Part shown: in pieces, positions 51,601-60,387 of the stretch
How positions within the stretch are numbered: position 1 is the first letter of the stretch
How the letters are laid out: each line of letters begins with the position of its first letter
Source: Paenibacillus sp. HWE-109
Lineage (GTDB): Bacteria; Bacillota; Bacilli; Paenibacillales; NBRC-103111
Direction of reading: 5' to 3'
Assembly: GCF_022163125.1 (NCBI RefSeq)
Contig: NZ_CP091881.1
Span: 7,862,501-7,926,500 of the forward strand
Length of the DNA: 64,000 nt
Program-made: the position numbers and the translations under genes
The notes under the pieces: generated by a model
Databases searched by the model: none
The model's input: the letters and a program-made list of their open reading frames with translations, nothing else
Told to the model about the DNA's origin: nothing

Positions 51601-53961
51601 ATGCATTTATCCGAGCAGGATTGGGCAGCAGAAAAGCAAAGAGTAGAAGAAGTCACTGGGAAGATTCAGACAAAAATACAGGTGTTGGAGGAGCAGGTAA
51701 GCCAGGTGCAGTCCGACGTGGTTGAAATCCGCAAGCATTACTGGGATGACGTCACGATGGATATGAGCACGACGGAAGATGCCGTTGAATCGATCGCCAG
51801 CATTAGGCAACAAGCAGAAGTATTGTCTGAACGGGAGCGTACGCATCGACAGGCCTTCGCTGCTTTAGGGAAGATGAGGAAGCTGGTGCAATCACCGTAT
51901 TTTGGCCGAATTGATTTCAGGGAAAGAGATGAGCGCGGCGGAGATACTATTTATTTGGGAATTGCGGGCTTCTTAGATGAAGAGAAGGATGATTATTTGG
52001 TATACGATTGGCGAGCGCCTATTTCAAGCTTGTATTATGATTTTGCGCCAGGGGAAGTCACCTTTAGTACACCGAATGGTGCAGTAGAAGGGGAAATGCT
52101 GCTCAAACGCCAATTTGTCATTCGCGATCGGAAGATTCATCTCATGTTCGATACAGGTCTGACGATTGGTGATGAACTGCTGAAACAAGTGCTTAGTCGA
52201 AGCTCCGATGCACAGATGAAAACGATTGTTGCAACTATTCAAAAGGAGCAGAACCGCATTATTCGCAATGATCAAGCAAGAATGCTTATCGTGCAGGGGG
52301 TTGCAGGCAGTGGAAAGACATCGGCCGCTTTGCAAAGAGTCGCCTATTTGCTGTATAAGCATCGGGATCAACTGAGCTCAGATCAAATGGTGTTGTTTTC
52401 GCCCAATCCGTTGTTCAATCATTATGTTTCAACGGTATTGCCAGAACTGGGTGAAGAAAATATGCAGCAGACGACTTATCAGGCCTATTTGGAGCATCGG
52501 TTGGGGGATAGATTTGAGATTGAGGACTCTTTTACGCAGTTGGAATATGTATTGCAGGAACAAGATGCAGGAGGCGCAGCCGCTTATCAAGCTCGGTTAA
52601 GTGGGATTCGCTTTAAATCATCTTCCGCGTTCCTGGCAATCGTTCAGGCATACCAACTGGGTTTGCAGCAGGAGGGGATGCTGTTTAACCCCATCGTGTT
52701 TCGTGATCGAGAGATCGTGAGTGCCGATAAGTTAGTGAAGAGATTTTATAGCTATGATAGCGTGATTCGAATCCCGAACCGTTTGGAGCTTATGCAGGGG
52801 TGGCTGCTGGAGCAGTTGGAGCGGTTTGCTGAGCAGGAACGTGAGGCTGCTTGGGTCGAAGATGAGATTGAGCTCCTGAGCAGTGAGGACTATCATCGCG
52901 CATTTGAGCGGCTGCGCAAGATGGAGAGAGGCGATGGTGTCACATTTGATGATTATGAGCAGGAACGCGTGCTGTTGGCTCGGATGGTCATCAAGGAGCA
53001 ATTGAAGCCAGTGCGCGATGCGGTGAAGAGGTTGAAATTTATTGATCTGACGGGCTTGTACGTGCAGCTGCATGATGGGTTGATTGCCGAAGAGCAGGCG
53101 CACTGGTCTGCTGTTCATGAGCGGACACATGAGGAACTGTCCAATGGCAGGTTGCCCTATGAGGACGCTACGCCGCTCTTGTACCTCATGGAAGCGGTCT
53201 GCGGTTTCCAGACGAACGGTGCTGTGCGCCACGTTATCATTGATGAGGCGCAGGACTATTCTCCGTTTCAGCTGGCTTACCTGAAACGGCTCTTCCCGCG
53301 CTGTCGCATGACAGCGCTCGGAGATCTGGGCCAGGCGATCTATGCGCACGCTTCCGCGTACAGCGATATGGAGCCGATCGCCAGCCTGTATGGACCGGAA
53401 CAAACGGAGGTCATCCGTTTGTTCCGGAGCTACCGCTCCACGCGCGAGATCGTGGAGTTCACCCGCGGCATCGTGCCCGGCGGCGATGCCATAGAGCCCT
53501 TCACACGCGGCGGCGCTAAGCCGCGGGTCATCCAAGCCAGCGATCGCGGATCGCTGCATAGCCTGCTGGCAGCCGAGGTGGAGCGGCTGCGCGGTGAAGG
53601 CTATGCCTCCGTCGCGATCATAACCAAGACCGCGAGCGAGGGGCGGCTCGCGCATGAAGCCCTTGAGCCCATGGTGGCTGCGCCGCTGGTGCTCGTCACC
53701 AAACATAGCCCGACCTTCGAGTCGGGCGTCCTCGTCATCCCTTCGTATTTGGCGAAGGGAGTTGAGTTCGATGCCGTCCTGGTCTATGATGGTTCCCATC
53801 ATCAGTACGGCCGCGAGAACGACCGCAAGCTGTTCTACACCGCTTGCACCAGAGCTATGCACGAACTGCGCATCTTCTCGCTCGGCGAACCGTGTCGGTG
53901 GATCACAGATCAATCCCCCGACACTTATGAATTCGTGGTGGGGGAGGAATTTGTTGAGTGA
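51601..53961 (+). CDS. helD: RNA polymerase recycling ATPase HelD
   Basis: UvrD-like superfamily 1 ATPase that binds stalled RNA polymerase and releases it from DNA and RNA. The 786-residue protein has the N-terminal coiled-coil arm (about residues 10-85, EKQRVEEVTGKIQTKIQVLE) that reaches into the polymerase secondary channel, Walker A VAGSGKTSAA and Walker B VIIDEAQDYS, and the C-terminal helicase motifs VEFDAVLVYDGS and YTACTRAMHELRIF. ATG 51601 is 8 bases after AGAAAGAGG. The last third is richer in GC. The repeat array begins 15 bases after its stop. Confidence 0.95.
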   Translation: MHLSEQDWAAEKQRVEEVTGKIQTKIQVLEEQVSQVQSDVVEIRKHYWDDVTMDMSTTEDAVESIASIRQQAEVLSERERTHRQAFAALGKMRKLVQSPYFGRIDFRERDERGGDTIYLGIAGFLDEEKDDYLVYDWRAPISSLYYDFAPGEVTFSTPNGAVEGEMLLKRQFVIRDRKIHLMFDTGLTIGDELLKQVLSRSSDAQMKTIVATIQKEQNRIIRNDQARMLIVQGVAGSGKTSAALQRVAYLLYKHRDQLSSDQMVLFSPNPLFNHYVSTVLPELGEENMQQTTYQAYLEHRLGDRFEIEDSFTQLEYVLQEQDAGGAAAYQARLSGIRFKSSSAFLAIVQAYQLGLQQEGMLFNPIVFRDREIVSADKLVKRFYSYDSVIRIPNRLELMQGWLLEQLERFAEQEREAAWVEDEIELLSSEDYHRAFERLRKMERGDGVTFDDYEQERVLLARMVIKEQLKPVRDAVKRLKFIDLTGLYVQLHDGLIAEEQAHWSAVHERTHEELSNGRLPYEDATPLLYLMEAVCGFQTNGAVRHVIIDEAQDYSPFQLAYLKRLFPRCRMTALGDLGQAIYAHASAYSDMEPIASLYGPEQTEVIRLFRSYRSTREIVEFTRGIVPGGDAIEPFTRGGAKPRVIQASDRGSLHSLLAAEVERLRGEGYASVAIITKTASEGRLAHEALEPMVAAPLVLVTKHSPTFESGVLVIPSYLAKGVEFDAVLVYDGSHHQYGRENDRKLFYTACTRAMHELRIFSLGEPCRWITDQSPDTYEFVVGEEFVE

Positions 53962-53976
53962 ACTAGTACTATAATC

Positions 53977-54597
53977 GCTATCCCTTTGGCTCAGGGAGGC
54001 GTTGTCGAAGATTCATTCCTGAGGGGAAGGGATAGTGGAAGCAGAGCAGCTAAAGTCGCTATCCCCATCGCTCAGGTCGGAGGAATGTGAGATCTAACCT
54101 GAGTTGAGGGGATAGTGGAAGCGGGCGAACTATAGCCGCTATCCCCACCGCTCAGACAGGAGGAATGTGAGATCTAACCTGAGTTGAGGGGATAGTGGAA
54201 GCAAGCGAGCTATAAACGCTATCCCCACCGCTCAGACAAGAGGAATGTGAGACCTAACCTGAGGTAAGGGGATAGTGGAAGCAGGTGAGCTAAAGCCGCT
54301 ATCCCCACCGCTCAGGCCGGAGGAATGTGAGACCTAGCCTGAGGGAATGGGATAGTGGAGCAGGCGAACTATAGCCGCTATCCCCACCGCTCAGGCAGAA
54401 GGAATTGAGATACTCCCTGAGGTAAGGGGATAGTGGAAGCAGGCGAACGATAGCCGCTATCCCCACCGCTCAGGCAGAAGGAATTGAGATACTCCTTGAG
54501 GTAAGGGGATAGTGGAAGCAGGCCGAACTATAGCCGCTATCCCCACCGCTCAGGCCGGAGGAATCTGAGACTTAACCTGAGGGAAGGGGATAGTGGT
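53977..54597. repeat. Tandem array of eight ~80-bp hairpin units
   Basis: Units begin at 53977, 54058, 54138, 54218, 54298, 54377, 54456 and 54536, a period of 79-81. Each starts CTATCCCC-ACCG-CTCAGG and later has CCTGAG, a short linker and GGGGATAG, so outer 8-bp and inner 6-bp stems nest around a 20-base loop. Unit 1 reads CTATCCCT...AGGGATAG, a compensated pair; unit 7 has a G-U pair in the inner stem. No spacer diversity and no open frame. It lies between convergent helD and gltB. Confidence 0.92.
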
Positions 54598-54714
54598 TGC
54601 TCGTGTCCAGCTCCGTCATCTCTTACCGTGTGGAAGCAAGGTTTTTTTCGTTTTCCCAAGCAGCTTCCAAGCGATGTTTTGAGTGGCTTATAGGCAGCGG
54701 CACGCACAACATGC

Positions 54715-54756
54715 AAAAAGCTCCACAAGACCAACGAGGGTCTTGTGGAGCTTTTA
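54715..54756 (-). terminator. Terminator of gltB
   Basis: Perfect 17-bp stem AAAAGCTCCACAAGACC / GGTCTTGTGGAGCTTTT with loop of about six bases; symmetric, so it can stop both strands. Confidence 0.9.
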
Positions 54757-54761
54757 GTTAT

Positions 54762-57700
54762 CTATTCAGTAGCAACGGATTGGTCAGCTTGCATGTTGAC
54801 CGGGGAAATCCGGATGAAGTTAGCTTCCAGGTTGCTTAGCAAACCTTCAACTTTAGCTGCTGCTTCGGCTTGACCGGAGTTAGCAAGCTCAGCGTGGTAG
54901 GCTGTGAGCAATTCTGTCAGATCTTTTTTGCTTTGTACGCCAACAGTTTCAAGTTTAACCTTAGCGCCTTTGGCGATACGACGTTCGATTGCAGCTTGAT
55001 CAAGACCCATTTCTGGTACGAGACGTTGGTAGATTACGCCACCAGTCATCCCTGCACAGATCCAAGGACCTGGATCGCCCATAACAACGGCACGGCCGTT
55101 TGTCATGTACTCAAACGCGAAGCCTTTGAGGTTGGCACGAGCGGCAAGTCCGCCGAGTTCGTCTTGAAGTGGTGTCGTGATCTCGCCGCCGAATACAACG
55201 TCAGCACCGGAGAACCGGATACATGCACGCGTATCTGCGCTGCCTTGGATCAAGAACAAACCTTTTTGTGCGCCGTAACCGAAGGATTTACCAACGCTAC
55301 CATTGATGAAGGTGTTGTTTTTGCCCAGTGCTTTGACGATGGCGACTTTACCGCCGAAGGCCATTTTACCAAGACCGTCTTCTGCTCCACCGTGAACGGT
55401 AATGTCTACGCCGCGAGCATTGAACGCAGCCAGACCGTTACCAGGTACAGAACCGTCGATCAGGTTCAAGGATACTTTCGGTAGGTCATCGTAGCTGCCG
55501 TCGAAGCGATCTCTTACGCGATGGCTGGAGTAACGAGCTCCGAGAATACGGGACTCAGCATCCACTTTGGACCAGTTGCGTACGATTGGAGCGTCCAGAG
55601 CCAAGGAATCCGGGAAGAATTCTTGACCTTCAGCGCCAGCCGCGATACGGATATCGGACGATACAGCGGCTTCTTCCATGGCTCTTTCTGCAGCAGAGAT
55701 GAACTGCAATGGAGCAGGACGAAGAATGTCGGACAAATCAATGCGGTCAACGTGGCTGATTTGTTCCAATAGATCGGAACGGCCAACGAGTTCTTGCAAG
55801 CTTTTGAAACCAAGGGAAGCAACGACTTCACGAACTTCTTCACCGATACCGCCGAACAAACGAACCAAGCTGTCAACAGCAACATCGAATTGACGAGGTA
55901 CGAAACGACGAAGGCCTTTTTCTTCGGCTTCTTCCATGGAATCGATTTGTGTTGCGATACCAACGTGACAAGTATCCAAGTGACAGCCACGGCAAGTCGT
56001 ACAGCCGATGGATTGCATAGCGATACTGCCGAAACCTGCGCGGTTTGCACCGAGCATAACCATTTTAACAACGTCAGAACCTGATTTCAGACCGCCATCG
56101 GACCACAGCTCTACGCGGTGACGAAGACCGGCTTCAATCAAAGCAACGTGTGCCAATTTCGTTCCAATCTCTGTTGGAAGACCAACGTGTGTCAAGGAGT
56201 GAATACGAGCCGCCCCTGTACCGCCGTCGAAGCCGGAAAGGGTAATGACGTCAGCGCCTGCTTTCGCGACACCAACTGCAATCGTGCCGATACCAGGAAC
56301 AACTGGGATCTTGACGATGATTTTGGCTTTACGACCGCTGCCTTCTTTAAGTTCAGAAATGATTTGCGCCAAATCCTCGATGGAATAAATATCGTGGTTG
56401 TTGGATGGCGAGATTAAGTCTGAACCGATCGTTGCGTTACGAGCCGCAGCGATTTTGGCTGTTACTTTGGAACCTGGCAAGTGACCGCCTTCGCCCGGTT
56501 TTGCCCCTTGACCGATTTTGATCTCAAGGAATGCTACAGCGTTAGCTAATTCAACGTTAACACCGAAACGACCGGATGCGACTTGCGCACCACGTGTTGT
56601 TTTGTAACGGCCAAGCATATCTTTAATCTCTCCGCCCTCGCCGTTCATGGTAACCATGTTCAGGCGATCGCCGGCTTCAGCGTAGGCACGGAAAGCTGTT
56701 TCGTTCTGTGAACCGAAGGACATGGAAGAGATCAACATCGGCAAGGAATGACCGCCAATGGAGATATCAACTTGAGACGGGTCGAGCGCTTTGCGGCCAT
56801 CGCTCAAAGCTTTGGCTACATTAAATCCAGCAATATGACGAATGGAAATCGGGTTCTTCTTCTCTTCTTCGCGCAGTTTGTCGCGGTAGTCGCTGTAAGG
56901 AGCAGCTCCGGATGCAGCATCGCCCAAAGCTTTCCACATACGTTGGAAGAAACGGAAGTTTTTCGCCGCTTTCGCTTTCGGATTCGTGAAATCGTTGTAA
57001 CGCGCTTCCGCATCTGCTTCAAGCACAGCGAAGCTTGTTCCTGCTTTTTCGCTACCTAGGTAGTTCACGATATCCAGCACCTCAGCAACTTCCGGGTGGA
57101 AGCCGATGGAGGAGAAGAAACGTGTGTAACCGCGAAGCTCGTGCGTACCGATAGTGGAGATGACTTTCTCCAAACCTTTGGATAGAGCAGCGTATACTTT
57201 GCGAGCTGCTGCTGCGTTGCCTTCTTTGTCAGAAGCCGTCGAGAACAACAGATAAGGTGAGATAACATCGGCTCCAAGTCCGCAAGCAACAGCGATATCA
57301 TGCAAGCTGCGAATAGCAGCGGAACGCAAGATCAATGTGACATGTCGACGCAAGTTATCGCCGAAGCCTAGTTTCTCAGCACGAAGTGCGATATCGATTT
57401 TGGAAACAGCCAAGTGCGGCTCCAACCACAAGCGATCATTTTGGTGTGCGTCAGCATCGTCTAGAACGAGAAGCGCTGCGCCATTGCGAGCAGCGGAGAT
57501 AGCGTCAGCAGCCAATTTATCCAATCCTTCGCTGAGCGAAGTTCCTCTTGCGAAAGTAGCGGAAAGAACGGCAACTTTGTTATCCCCTTGCGCACGGAAC
57601 AAGGCAAGCAATTGCTCATACGATGGCTGGGACAAATGTTCTTCACTGTCGACACCGTTCGTACCTTCAAGCACGAGTGGAGCCAGCAGCTCAAGACGCA

Positions 57701-59312
57701 AGTTCTCATCTACTTGCCCATAAACAGGTGTACGTGTACCCGCAATGATACGAGTGGAGAAATGCTCCATTTCACGGTCGCGGTCAATCGCTGGATTGGT
57801 AACAACCGCTACGCTTTCTTTAATGAAGTCAGGCACGTTCTGGCGTTCCCAAGCTAGTGCAGCATGAGGAGAATCGTGACCTAGGGAACGGATAGGCTCA
57901 GCGCCTGTTTCTGACATGGTTTCGATATGTTGAATACCGTCACGATCCCAACCGAATGCACTGTACAACTGATCTGTTGCCACAATGTTGTCATTGAGAT
58001 CAGCTTGTGTATCCGTTTTGACAGGATTCAGGAATCTCCGAAGGCCGCCAATATTCAGACGTTTGCTTGCGCGGTCATATACTAAGCTTTGAACTTCGTG
58101 GTAAGGGATAACTTGAACGTGTTCACCTGGTGTCAGGACAACGCCCACTTTCTCACCTGGTGCGATTGGTTTCGGGTCAGCGACCATTTCACCAACCGTA
58201 ATGACGCCTTGCTCGGAGGAGAAGTAGAGGGAAGTATCGCTCTCAACCATCCAGACCGGACGAAGACCAAGAGCATCTACGCTGAAAATACACTCGTTGC
58301 CATAACGGGAAACGATCCCCGCAGGACCTTGGGCAAAGTGGCCCCAAACTTGACGGTAGTACACATATAAATCTTGAAGTTCCGGACGGAACTGTTTCAT
58401 TTCATTAATAATAGGAGGGAATACCATTTCCATCGCTTCAAAAAGAGACAGACCAAAGCGGTGGATGAACGTTTCGATCGTTCTGTTCATGTCCTGGGAG
58501 TCAGAACCGCCGCTAACGAGCGGAACGCCAACCATGTCGGCCTCGATGCGAAGTTTCTTAACTGTGTTGATTTCACCATTGTGCCCTAGCAGGGAGAACG
58601 GTTGAACGCGGAAGAAGCTGGATAATGTGTTTGTGGAGTAACGGTTGTGACCGATGGTAACTTGGGATGCAAACAAAGCATCGCGCGTGTCGTTGAAATA
58701 TTTAGGAAGGATACTTGCCGCTCCAAGCACTTTGTAAGCAGAAGTTACATTGCTTAGCGTTGCTACGTGAACATTGTATTTGTCTTCAATTGCGATGTGC
58801 AACTCATAAAGGTGATCAGCCACTTGGCCTTCTGTTTGGTTACTAATCCCTGCAATTTGCCAGAAAGTAGGCTCGTCATTCAAACCGTTAGGTCCAAGAA
58901 CGCTGCTGTCTACTTGGTTCTCTTGCTCGAGGATAATCGATACATCATGGGAAGCGAAGAGCTCGCGAATGCCATTTTGGATCTCGGTAACAGTCAGGTC
59001 CAGCTTGCGTGGAACAAAGATATGTCCAACAGAAAAACGGTTATCGTAGGCAAGTTTGCCGTCTTGACCCGCATCGGTTAATTTCTTTTCCCAAAGAGCG
59101 CGTGGAATATCCGTTAAAATACCGCAACCGTCGCCTTCACCATTGATAAAACCCGAGCGATGTTCCATTTTGACAAGGGAATCAATCGTTTTTTGGATGT
59201 TATCACGGGAAGGGTGACCGTTCTTTTCAATAATACAAATAATACCGCAGCTGTCGTGTTCAGTTCCTAGTAAATCTTGAAAACGGCCTTCATTACGCAT
59301 AATTTCATTCAT
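54762..59312 (-). CDS. gltB: Glutamate synthase large subunit, divergent type
   Basis: Makes two glutamates from glutamine and 2-oxoglutarate. The 1516-residue protein has an N-terminal glutamine amidotransferase domain whose nucleophile is Cys in TEHDSCGI, a central domain (VVTNPAIDRDREM), the FMN domain (GGHLPGSKVTA; SGFDGGTGAARIHS), the 3Fe-4S loop CTTCRGCHLDTCHVG and a C-terminal GXGXG beta-helix. DHRGGQG, normal near residue 65, is replaced by MEHRSGFINGEGDG. No gltD lies nearby. ATG 59312 has no close RBS; GTG 59369 also lacks one. A leader ORF overlaps the ATG. Codon use is that of a highly expressed gene. Confidence 0.92.
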   Translation of the reverse strand: MNEIMRNEGRFQDLLGTEHDSCGIICIIEKNGHPSRDNIQKTIDSLVKMEHRSGFINGEGDGCGILTDIPRALWEKKLTDAGQDGKLAYDNRFSVGHIFVPRKLDLTVTEIQNGIRELFASHDVSIILEQENQVDSSVLGPNGLNDEPTFWQIAGISNQTEGQVADHLYELHIAIEDKYNVHVATLSNVTSAYKVLGAASILPKYFNDTRDALFASQVTIGHNRYSTNTLSSFFRVQPFSLLGHNGEINTVKKLRIEADMVGVPLVSGGSDSQDMNRTIETFIHRFGLSLFEAMEMVFPPIINEMKQFRPELQDLYVYYRQVWGHFAQGPAGIVSRYGNECIFSVDALGLRPVWMVESDTSLYFSSEQGVITVGEMVADPKPIAPGEKVGVVLTPGEHVQVIPYHEVQSLVYDRASKRLNIGGLRRFLNPVKTDTQADLNDNIVATDQLYSAFGWDRDGIQHIETMSETGAEPIRSLGHDSPHAALAWERQNVPDFIKESVAVVTNPAIDRDREMEHFSTRIIAGTRTPVYGQVDENLRLELLAPLVLEGTNGVDSEEHLSQPSYEQLLALFRAQGDNKVAVLSATFARGTSLSEGLDKLAADAISAARNGAALLVLDDADAHQNDRLWLEPHLAVSKIDIALRAEKLGFGDNLRRHVTLILRSAAIRSLHDIAVACGLGADVISPYLLFSTASDKEGNAAAARKVYAALSKGLEKVISTIGTHELRGYTRFFSSIGFHPEVAEVLDIVNYLGSEKAGTSFAVLEADAEARYNDFTNPKAKAAKNFRFFQRMWKALGDAASGAAPYSDYRDKLREEEKKNPISIRHIAGFNVAKALSDGRKALDPSQVDISIGGHSLPMLISSMSFGSQNETAFRAYAEAGDRLNMVTMNGEGGEIKDMLGRYKTTRGAQVASGRFGVNVELANAVAFLEIKIGQGAKPGEGGHLPGSKVTAKIAAARNATIGSDLISPSNNHDIYSIEDLAQIISELKEGSGRKAKIIVKIPVVPGIGTIAVGVAKAGADVITLSGFDGGTGAARIHSLTHVGLPTEIGTKLAHVALIEAGLRHRVELWSDGGLKSGSDVVKMVMLGANRAGFGSIAMQSIGCTTCRGCHLDTCHVGIATQIDSMEEAEEKGLRRFVPRQFDVAVDSLVRLFGGIGEEVREVVASLGFKSLQELVGRSDLLEQISHVDRIDLSDILRPAPLQFISAAERAMEEAAVSSDIRIAAGAEGQEFFPDSLALDAPIVRNWSKVDAESRILGARYSSHRVRDRFDGSYDDLPKVSLNLIDGSVPGNGLAAFNARGVDITVHGGAEDGLGKMAFGGKVAIVKALGKNNTFINGSVGKSFGYGAQKGLFLIQGSADTRACIRFSGADVVFGGEITTPLQDELGGLAARANLKGFAFEYMTNGRAVVMGDPGPWICAGMTGGVIYQRLVPEMGLDQAAIERRIAKGAKVKLETVGVQSKKDLTELLTAYHAELANSGQAEAAAKVEGLLSNLEANFIRISPVNMQADQSVATE

Positions 59313-59350
59313 TGCTCTGGTCAGTCGCCTGACCGTCACCTCCCATACAT
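59305..59350 (-). promoter_or_regulatory. gltB leader with short ORFs
   Basis: AGAGGAG (59358-59364) is well placed for ATG 59350 (a 4-codon ORF) and for ATG 59346, which opens a 13-residue ORF reading MGGDGQATDQSNE. Its TGA overlaps the gltB ATG at 59312, the pattern expected for translational coupling. The strong RBS is otherwise unexplained. Confidence 0.4.
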
Positions 59351-59424
59351 ATTTAAACTCCTCTGGCACTACATTTCTTGCATTCTGGCACTATAGAGCC
59401 CGCAACTCTCAGCATTTTCGCGGA

Positions 59425-59443
59425 TTAACCACAAATCGGTTAA
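59425..59443. promoter_or_regulatory. Dyad TTAACC-N7-GGTTAA upstream of gltB
   Basis: Perfect inverted repeat that contains a T-N11-A core, the type bound by LysR-family activators such as GltC. It lies about 75-95 bases before the leader ORF. A TTGACA on the minus strand is at 59494-59499, without a good -10. No LysR gene is in the window. Confidence 0.4.
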
Positions 59444-59499
59444 AAACGAAAGATGCATGATTATGAATAAAAATGCAATCTAACTGAATAGCATGTCAA

Positions 59500-60030
59500 T
59501 TTCAAAGGGGTTACTCCCTTAAAATAAGACTTTAATCGACCCGCCTTAAAGTAAGGCATCACACACAAAAATCAAGGGCGAATTTGTAAATCATGCCCTA
59601 ACTTTCTAGGGAAATACTGTGAAAACACGACATTTCGTGAAAAGGGTAAAAGTAATCTTAGAATAGCATGAAAAACTTCATCCGACAATAGTTGCAGAAC
59701 GAAAACACAAATGTAAGCGCTGCCTTTTTTGTATATTCGTGAATAAAACCAAATTATTCCTAGCATGGAGTGCTCTGAAAATACGAACGAACTCTGTCGC
59801 ACATAGGATCATAGTTCGTTTCTGGGACATGTTGGGGAATTGACCAATGTCTAAATATATATCGAAATGCGTCCGATCCCCTGGGGAATGGTCGGATTCT
59901 TACGTTTTCATGGAAGGTGAATATCCATAAGTTTCGTCGAAATATTTAAAGTTTTCCCCCTATTCAGACGATGAGTGGTAAGGGCGAAGCTGGTGAATGA
60001 TCTAAGGTTAGCGAGTGAAATTGGAAGTAA
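59500..60030. other. Non-coding stretch upstream of gltB
   Basis: AT-rich with stop codons in all frames. I see no start codon with RBS and no RNA I recognise. Short open frames here lack protein-like composition. Confidence 0.5.
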
Positions 60031-60056
60031 AAAGACCTAGCCAGTGGCTAGATCTT
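60031..60056 (-). terminator. Terminator downstream of hemL or of a small RNA
   Basis: On the minus strand AAGATCTAGCC pairs with GGCTAGGTCTT around ACT, followed by TTTTTAC. It lies about 330 bases past the hemL stop. Confidence 0.7.
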
Positions 60057-60387
60057 CAAGTCCTTGCACCTTCGCAAGCCTCCTTGCGAACTCAATACCC
60101 TTTATTCGGCCAAAATCGCTCATTCTGAAAATCTAATGAATGCCAGATGAGCTATTTCAAGAAATTCATAACAATTCGGCGAATAAAGTGCCGGGTAACG
60201 CTAGTTCAGTTCATTACATCTCCAAAGCAGCCATTTTCTCGTCGATAAGCATCCCACAGTTCATTAGATGCCACTCAAGACCGAGAACCTCCAAAGCAAA
60301 GAGGTCAACGGCGGACGTCAACAAAAGGGAGAATCTCTAAAATCCACTTCAAAACTCTTAGACAGAGTATGGGTGCAGTGAGGCTAA
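60057..60387 (-). other. Structured non-coding region between hemL and a terminator
   Basis: On the minus strand this holds the perfect hairpin TTCGCAAG-N4-CTTGCGAA (60071-60090), the long-range pair CTTTATTCG / CGAATAAAG (60100 and 60180) and the pair TAATGAA / TTCATTA. It ends in a terminator. It could be a small RNA, a long 3' UTR of hemL or a gene remnant. I do not recognise a known RNA family. Confidence 0.4.

Noticed and set aside
53977..54597. CRISPR array
   Set aside because: Units are about 80 bp with no short conserved repeat alternating with unique spacers, and no cas genes are in the window.
54870..58589. Many antisense open frames inside gltB
   Set aside because: They follow from the strong codon bias of gltB, lack RBS and have unnatural Cys/Asn/Thr-rich composition.
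59572..59802. 76-residue minus-strand open frame upstream of gltB
   Set aside because: No RBS at its start, unusual composition and no family resemblance.
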